This document shows, piece by piece, positions 34,496-36,806 of a stretch of DNA of 36,806 nt. Numbering within the stretch: position 1 is the first letter of the stretch; every line of letters starts with the position of its first letter. The notes under the pieces were generated by a model. It worked only from the letters and a program-made list of their open reading frames with translations. It searched no databases and was not told the origin of the DNA. The position numbers were made by a program, and so were the translations under genes. Origin of the DNA: Acidobacteriota bacterium (GTDB taxonomy: Bacteria; Acidobacteriota; Terriglobia; Acidiferrales; UBA7541); the NCBI GenBank assembly GCA_003167215.1, contig PMTV01000044.1, positions 1 through 36,806 on the forward strand, read 5' to 3'.

Positions 34496-36238
34496 GTGAA
34501 ACTTCGTGCGCTTGCGCTCGATTACGACGGCACCATTGCGCAGGATGGAGTCTTGAATGTGGACGTCAAGACCGCCATCGCGGAAGCGCGCGCACACGGG
34601 CTGATCGTGGTCCTCGTAACCGGACGTGTGCTGTCGGACCTCAAATGTGTAGCTGGGGAAGACTTGAGTTTTCTGGATGCGGTAATCGCAGAAAACGGAG
34701 CGGTATTGGCGTTCCCAAATGGTTATTCGAGGCTGATCGGTCAGAGCGCACCGCAAGCCCTCCTAGAGGAATTTAGGCGCCGCGGGATTGATTTCACTAC
34801 TGGCCAGTGTGTCTTAGAAGCGGACGCCGCATTCGCGCCGAAGATTCTGGACGTAATCAGAGACATGCAGCTACCGCTGGTCTTAATGTTCAATCGCAGC
34901 CGCTTAATGGTGCTCCCGCAAGGAGTGAGCAAAAGCGTCGGATTACGGCGCGCTCTTACGGTGCTACATCTCTCCCCTCACAATGCTATCGCGGTCGGAG
35001 ATGCCGAAAACGATCACGATTTGCTGGCCGCTTGCGAATTCGGAGTGGCTGTCGCTTGGGGCAGCCCGGCACTTTGCAAAATAGCCGACCAAGTTCTAAG
35101 CGGCGCTGGGCCGGAAGCGGTCGCCCCATTCGTTCGGCAAGCAGCCGAGGAGTGGAAAATACCACCCAGCCGAATGCAACGTCATCAAATAGCGCTGGGG
35201 ACCGCGCGAGATGGCCATACCGTCGCACTCTCTGTCTCAGGCCGGAATCTTCTCGTATCCGGAGATCCACGCTCTGGAAAGTCCTGGATAACTGGGCTAA
35301 CCTGCGAAAAGCTGATCCTGCAGGGGTATTCAGTCTGCGTGATTGATCCCGAAGGGGATTACCGCACGCTCGAATCGCTTCCCGGTGTCGTCGTATTCGG
35401 CGGTAACGAACCGCAGCCCCGACTTCCAGACATTGCGCGTGTGCTTCGCCACCCGGACATGAGTGTCGTCGTTGATCTTTCCCATTTGGCCTACAAAGAT
35501 AAGATTGACTATCTTCACTCCGTTTTGCCAATGGTGGCCGCTGTCCGGAGAGCAACGGGCTTGCCTCATCGTATCGTGATTGACGAAGCTCACTATTTTC
35601 TACATGACCCAAGCGGCCGCCAGCTCTTGGACCTGAGCTTGAACGCATACACACTCGTTACCTACCGTCCGTCTGATTTGAGCCTAGACCTTCGAGCTGG
35701 CATCGAAGCTATCGTGGTGAAACGTATGACTGATCCCTCACAGGTGGCAACACTGCTTAACATGGCCTGTGAGCAAGGCTTCGACACCGATTGGAAGACT
35801 GCTCTCGAATCATTGGAGCCGAACCAAGCTGCTCTTTTGCCAGGCCCCGAAGAAGCAGAAGGAAAATTTCGGAGCTTCGAACTCTTACCTCGGCTGACTT
35901 CACATGTGCGGCACAAGACGAAGTATTTCGATTTAGAATTGATCGACGAACTTGGATTCGTGTTCACAGACAACGGCAAACCTGTCGGGCAGCCAGCATG
36001 CACACTGCAGGAGTTTGTGTTGGCGTTAAAGACTTATCCCACATCCGTGCTTGAAGGGCATGTCCATCGGGGGGACTTCTCTCAATGGATCTTAGATGTA
36101 TTTCATGACCCCATCCTGGCGACGGACATTCGAAAAATCGAGCACCGATATCGGCTTGGACACATACGAGACCTTTGCAGTTCGATCGGAGCAGCCATCG
36201 ATGGGCGGTACGAGCTTTCGCTAGAAAAGTGCGGCTAG
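34496..36238 (+). CDS. HAD-IIB phosphatase fused to a HerA/DUF87-type ATPase
   Basis: 580 residues from GTG 34496 (GGAGAG 7 bases upstream). Residues 1-215 form a complete HAD hydrolase of the Cof/sucrose-phosphatase type: DYDGT (Asp9, Asp11), VTGR (Thr42), Lys146 and GDAEND (Asp169/Asp173), with a C2-type cap between motifs II and III. Residues ~225-480 form a HerA-like ATPase: Walker A GDPRSGKS (256-263), the VIDPEGDY motif typical of HerA/DUF87, and Walker B RIVIDEAH (Asp363, Glu364). The C-terminal ~75 residues (YPTSVLEGHVHRGDFSQWIL...) resemble DUF5752, seen beside sugar enzymes. A phosphatase joined to a DNA-translocase-like ATPase is an unusual pairing; the substrate could be a sugar phosphate. 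It is divergent from the PRTase gene with shared dyads. Confidence 0.88.
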   Translation: MKLRALALDYDGTIAQDGVLNVDVKTAIAEARAHGLIVVLVTGRVLSDLKCVAGEDLSFLDAVIAENGAVLAFPNGYSRLIGQSAPQALLEEFRRRGIDFTTGQCVLEADAAFAPKILDVIRDMQLPLVLMFNRSRLMVLPQGVSKSVGLRRALTVLHLSPHNAIAVGDAENDHDLLAACEFGVAVAWGSPALCKIADQVLSGAGPEAVAPFVRQAAEEWKIPPSRMQRHQIALGTARDGHTVALSVSGRNLLVSGDPRSGKSWITGLTCEKLILQGYSVCVIDPEGDYRTLESLPGVVVFGGNEPQPRLPDIARVLRHPDMSVVVDLSHLAYKDKIDYLHSVLPMVAAVRRATGLPHRIVIDEAHYFLHDPSGRQLLDLSLNAYTLVTYRPSDLSLDLRAGIEAIVVKRMTDPSQVATLLNMACEQGFDTDWKTALESLEPNQAALLPGPEEAEGKFRSFELLPRLTSHVRHKTKYFDLELIDELGFVFTDNGKPVGQPACTLQEFVLALKTYPTSVLEGHVHRGDFSQWILDVFHDPILATDIRKIEHRYRLGHIRDLCSSIGAAIDGRYELSLEKCG

Positions 36239-36324
36239 TCACCGGCTCTGGTAATTAGGACTGTTCTCAATATTTTGTATACAGGTTCATAATTCTTCGC
36301 GCTGTTGATGTAAATTCACTGGCG

Positions 36325-36806
36325 ATGTCAGACTCTACCCGTCACGATGCACCTGCCGAGATAAGCCCGTGGCACCCTCTTCGGACCGCGATTTTTCGGA
36401 ATTTGCTGATTGCAGACTTCGTTTCGGACATAGGCACCTTTATGCAAACCGTGGGTGCTGCGTGGCTAATGACGACGCTTACCAGCAGTTCGATGTACGT
36501 TGCGTTGATTCAGACAGCTTCTGCCCTGCCATTTTTCTTACTCGCACTACCCGCTGGATCAATCGGCGACATTGTCGACCGACGCAAACTGATCTTATCG
36601 ACAGAAATCTGGATGTTCGCCATAGCCGCAGTACTGACAGTTGTTACGTTTACAGGAACGATGACGCCTTGGCTCTTGCTCCTGCTTACGCTGGCTCTAT
36701 CGCTCGGAGACGCCATCGAGGCTCCGACGTGGCGCGCGATATTTCCTGAGTTAGTCCATAAGAACGATTTGACTCCCGCTCTTGCGCTAAATGGAATTGA
36801 GTTCAA
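36325..36806 (+). CDS. MFS transporter (EntS/DUF894-like), 5' part
   Basis: The frame from ATG 36325 is open to the window edge (160 codons seen). It begins SPWHPLRTAIFRNLLIADFVSD and continues with TM segments containing GTFMQTVGAAWLMTTL, SALPFFLLALPAGSIGDIVDRRKL (the GxxxDRxxR-type loop 2-3 motif of MFS) and LGDAIEAPTWRAIFPELV, which is characteristic of the MFS_3/EntS-like exporters that follow with ALALNGIEFNL. About four of 12 helices are visible. Its substrate is unknown; relatives export siderophores, drugs or metabolites. It starts 86 bases after the HAD-ATPase stop, so it may be co-transcribed or have its own promoter. Confidence 0.82.
   Translation, partial: MSDSTRHDAPAEISPWHPLRTAIFRNLLIADFVSDIGTFMQTVGAAWLMTTLTSSSMYVALIQTASALPFFLLALPAGSIGDIVDRRKLILSTEIWMFAIAAVLTVVTFTGTMTPWLLLLLTLALSLGDAIEAPTWRAIFPELVHKNDLTPALALNGIEF

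Noticed and set aside
36305-36318. FNR-like site TTGAT-N4-ATTCA before the MFS gene
   Set aside because: The right half-site matches only three of five positions and it lies too close to the start (7-20 bases) for an activator; left out as a feature.
36369-36749. 126-codon plus-strand frame at the right end
   Set aside because: Wrong frame; the frame from 36325 gives a clear MFS transporter that runs off the window.

Overview
This window most likely comes from an Acidobacteriota genome (soil lineage, Terriglobia/Koribacter-like). This is an inference from gene content: an Oar-like TonB-dependent receptor with an N-terminal carboxypeptidase-regulatory domain, a giant secreted NHL/Ig-like/DUF11 protein, a secreted S9 peptidase, many small exported proteins, and a REP-like palindrome of the GAATGACA/ATTCC type. 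No 16S or other phylogenetic marker is present, so the assignment is moderate.

The left and central part (1-29716) looks like ordinary chromosome. It opens with the 3' end of an FAD-dependent amine-oxidase-like/phytoene-desaturase-like oxidoreductase followed by its full-length paralogue. Then come an exported alpha/beta hydrolase, a DUF4440/SnoaL-like lipoprotein, a 1-pyrroline-5-carboxylate dehydrogenase (rocA type) convergent with an APC-family permease, and the 2629-residue exported NHL-repeat protein. These are followed by a GH13 glycosidase, a small exported protein with a clear terminator, an exported S9 peptidase, an Oar-like outer-membrane receptor with a strong terminator, and an exported protein whose mature N-terminus looks like a TIMP/NTR domain. 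A two-gene operon (XRE-S24 regulator plus ROK/polyphosphate-glucokinase-like sugar kinase) lies divergent to a Crp/Fnr-family regulator. The last gene of this part is an exported double-VOC protein.

The right part (30054-36806) looks like a mobile or rearranged accessory segment. It begins at a tRNA-His gene with an encoded CCA end, followed by GGTAC-type short repeats and a tyrosine integrase whose homologous N-terminus extends past its only canonical start. A zinc-dependent alcohol dehydrogenase comes next; its first ~18-20 codons are missing. Antisense to, and directly behind, its stop codon lies a 40-codon remnant of phosphoketolase (xfp) not marked by any intact reading frame. After that come a triple-BON protein, a phosphoribosyltransferase, a divergently transcribed HAD phosphatase-HerA-like ATPase fusion, and the start of an MFS transporter running off the window.

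The BON, phosphoribosyltransferase and HAD-ATPase genes appear to share a dyad of the form GTGA-N6-TCAC. One perfect TGTGA-N6-TCACA copy lies before the BON gene, and two copies spaced exactly 22 bp apart lie in the divergent promoter region. Together with the phosphoketolase relic and the alcohol dehydrogenase, this suggests a fermentation/energy-stress module under a Crp/Fnr-like regulator, carried on a decaying island. This is the part of the window I find most worth following up.
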